Below, one piece after another: positions 6,598 through 7,676 of a DNA stretch of 7,676 nucleotides. Where the stretch lies: the NCBI GenBank assembly GCA_013821615.1, contig JACDGQ010000137.1:1-7676 (forward strand). Direction: 5' to 3'. The translations under genes and the position numbers were made by a program. The notes under the pieces are model-generated. The model searched no databases and was not told the origin of the DNA. It saw only the letters and a program-made list of their open reading frames with translations. Source of the DNA: Planctomycetota bacterium. GTDB lineage: Bacteria > Planctomycetota > UBA11346. Each line of letters opens with the position of its first letter. Position 1 is the stretch's first letter.

Positions 6598-7461
6598 TCA
6601 GAACCGCCCGCCGATCCCGAAGGAGAACACCAAGCCACGCGTGACATAGTCCGCGGTGCCGAAATCCTGGGTCGCGTCGCCAAAGCGGGCCTCGGTGAGC
6701 TTCACTTCATAGCCGACCTGCCAGATCAGGTCGACTCCGTCGAAGTCGGCGATCACACCGAGATCGGCCCCAAGGCGCAGGGTCGAGCCATTGGTGCTGT
6801 ACTGGTACGAGGTGTCGCCGGTCAGGCGCTGGTCGGAGATGAAGACGTAGCCGATGCCGATGCGGGGTCCGACATAGCAGGCGATATGCTCACCGAGGCA
6901 TTGCAGGACGCCAACGCCGAGCGAGATGCTGGGATTGATCTCGGAGAGGGTGCGCTGATCGGTCGTCCGCGTACTGCGGTAGTCCATCTCGAAGGTGACG
7001 GACACATACGGCGAGGTCGGCTCGCCCAGCCTGGTGGGCATCATGCCCATGAGAGCGAGCCCGTAACGCCGCCCGTAGGAATCCGCGAACGTGGTGCTGT
7101 CGTTGCGGTCGACGTATTGGATCCTGTCGATCTGGGGGCTGAGGCTGCCCATCAGGAACATGAGATTGCCATCGGTGATGCGCCGGGATTCGCCTTCCTC
7201 ATGGTGCTGAGGAGAACCCTGGTCCATGGCTGGCGACGCACCCGGTTCACCGGCGCTGGCACTCGCTGGCGCCGCGGAAGCGGGCGACAGTGAAGGCGGG
7301 ACCGGAGCGGTAGCGGGTGCCGGCGACACGCTGCCATCCTGCGCTACCGGCGGCGCATCCTCCGCCAGCGCCCGGCCAGCGAGGAGCAGCGCCAGCCCAA
7401 AGGCGGCATGGCACCGGAAGCGGTGCGATCGTGCTGGAGTTCGTCCGGTGGTCGGATGCAT
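6598..7461 (-). CDS. Outer-membrane beta-barrel protein
   Basis: This 287-residue protein has a signal peptide with a basic start (RSHRFRCH), a hydrophobic core (AAFGLALLLAG, 19-29) and a cut site after ALA (31-33). Residues 34-88 form a Pro/Ala/Ser-rich, probably flexible linker. Residues 95-287 alternate short amphipathic strands with turns, for example PYVSVTFEMDYRS (151-163), SISLGVGVLQCLG (178-190), ACYVGPRIGIGYVF (194-207), LRLGADLGVIADF (228-240), DLIWQVGYEVKLTEARF (244-260) and LVFSFGIGGRF (277-287). Glycine-rich strands ending in a C-terminal Phe are typical of small (about 8-stranded) outer-membrane barrels recognised by BamA. Cys188 and Cys195 could form a disulfide. No specific family or ligand was recognised. 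The ATG at 7461 has no good ribosome binding site, but an in-frame TAG at 7474-7476 rules out a longer version. The start of a putative insertion sequence lies about 90 bp upstream. Confidence 0.85.
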   Translation of the reverse strand: MHPTTGRTPARSHRFRCHAAFGLALLLAGRALAEDAPPVAQDGSVSPAPATAPVPPSLSPASAAPASASAGEPGASPAMDQGSPQHHEEGESRRITDGNLMFLMGSLSPQIDRIQYVDRNDSTTFADSYGRRYGLALMGMMPTRLGEPTSPYVSVTFEMDYRSTRTTDQRTLSEINPSISLGVGVLQCLGEHIACYVGPRIGIGYVFISDQRLTGDTSYQYSTNGSTLRLGADLGVIADFDGVDLIWQVGYEVKLTEARFGDATQDFGTADYVTRGLVFSFGIGGRF

Positions 7462-7583
7462 AGCGCGCCCACGCTACGAGCCCCGGCGTCGGATCAAGAA
7501 CCCAACCTCACCCGCAGCGTCGTTCCCCGCCGGCTCGGCGGATGGCATGATGATCCTCCCCCGGTTTTGTGGACGCCATGATA

Positions 7584-7597
7584 AGCGGGAAACCGCT
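7584..7597 (+). repeat. Small hairpin with GAAA loop in the leader of the putative transposase gene
   Basis: AGCGG (7584-7588) pairs with CCGCT (7593-7597) around GAAA, a stable GNRA tetraloop if transcribed. It lies just before the AGGA ribosome binding site (7601-7604) of the gene starting at 7614. Many insertion sequences hide their transposase start in leader structures against outside transcription; whether this one does so is inference. Confidence 0.35.
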
Positions 7598-7613
7598 GCT
7601 AGGATGATCCACC

Positions 7614-7676
7614 ATGACCACCCCAACCCCGTCCCGGTCCTCCAAGGCCAAGCGGCGTAAGCACACCAAGGAATTC
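7614..7676 (+). CDS. Probable IS3-family transposase OrfA, first 21 codons
   Basis: The ATG at 7614 follows AGGA at 9 bases and opens a frame that runs off the right edge. After MTTPTPSRSSKA comes KRRKHTKEF, the usual opening of the IS3/IS911 OrfA helix-turn-helix protein (HTH_Tnp_1 family), which binds the terminal repeats and is joined to the OrfB DDE catalytic part by ribosomal frameshifting. Only the basic lead-in to the first helix is visible, so the assignment rests on this short motif and the IS-like sequence upstream. Confidence 0.62.
   Translation, partial: MTTPTPSRSSKAKRRKHTKEF

Larger units (their letters stand above)
7551..7676 (+). mobile_element. Left end of a probable IS3-family insertion sequence (cut by window edge)
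   Basis: The stretch beginning TGATCCTCCCCCGGTTTTGT resembles the left terminal repeats of IS3-family elements, which start with TG and often carry a CCCCGGTTTT-type core. It is followed about 60 bp later by a start codon opening an OrfA-like protein, the usual IS3 spacing. The exact first base is uncertain (7548 or 7551 would both give TGA). The right terminal repeat and target duplication are outside the window. The resemblance is from memory of the family, without alignment. Confidence 0.6.

Noticed and set aside
7226..7660. Plus-strand frame of 144 codons spanning the barrel-protein start and the IS boundary
   Set aside because: It is antisense to the signal peptide and linker of the barrel protein, crosses the IS boundary, and shows no motif.
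7671..7676. The window ends exactly on GAATTC, an EcoRI site, suggesting a cloning junction
   Set aside because: The bases also read in frame as Glu-Phe of the KHTKEF motif expected for the transposase, so coincidence is the simpler explanation.

Overview
This is a GC-rich bacterial window (GC is very high at third codon positions in every real gene). It holds four complete protein genes, one partial gene at the left edge, and what looks like the first bases of an insertion sequence at the right edge. The protein set suggests an environmental Gram-negative bacterium: a B12-binding radical-SAM type protein, a very long secreted protein with FlgD-like, beta-propeller and CBM9/DOMON-like parts, a DUF1579 protein, and an outer-membrane-barrel protein. 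A member of the Planctomycetota/Verrucomicrobiota (PVC) group fits best, but that is inference from gene content. No rRNA, tRNA or CRISPR array was seen.

Layout, left to right. Bases 1-518 (minus) encode the N-terminal half of a cobalamin-binding-domain protein, probably a B12-dependent radical SAM enzyme that continues past the left edge. Bases 586-1140 (minus) encode a 184-residue exported or membrane-anchored protein of unknown function on the same strand, 67 bp upstream of the first gene. Bases 1141-1641 are a 501-bp divergent intergenic region with no convincing gene, but with a perfect 10-bp inverted repeat and a possible leader mini-ORF. Bases 1642-5520 (plus) encode a 1292-residue secreted multidomain protein, which dominates the window. 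Bases 5521-5696 separate it from a convergent gene and hold an unusually strong nested hairpin, probably a two-way terminator. Bases 5697-6239 (minus) encode a DUF1579 protein. Bases 6240-6597 are noncoding with two small inverted repeats. Bases 6598-7461 (minus) encode an outer-membrane beta-barrel protein with a signal peptide and a Pro/Ala-rich linker. From about 7551 to the end the sequence resembles the left end of an IS3-family element, with the first 21 codons of its OrfA on the plus strand.

The genes do not form an evident pathway. The large secreted protein stands alone on its strand, divergent from one pair and convergent with the next. It looks like a surface or periplasmic polysaccharide-binding or scaffold-type protein, but has no visible catalytic site. 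The putative IS lies about 90 bp upstream of the outer-membrane protein gene and may have altered that gene's promoter. I found no clear evidence of a new defence or mobile system. The best candidates for a second look are the nested hairpin at 5531-5632, the architecture of the 1292-residue protein, and the IS boundary.
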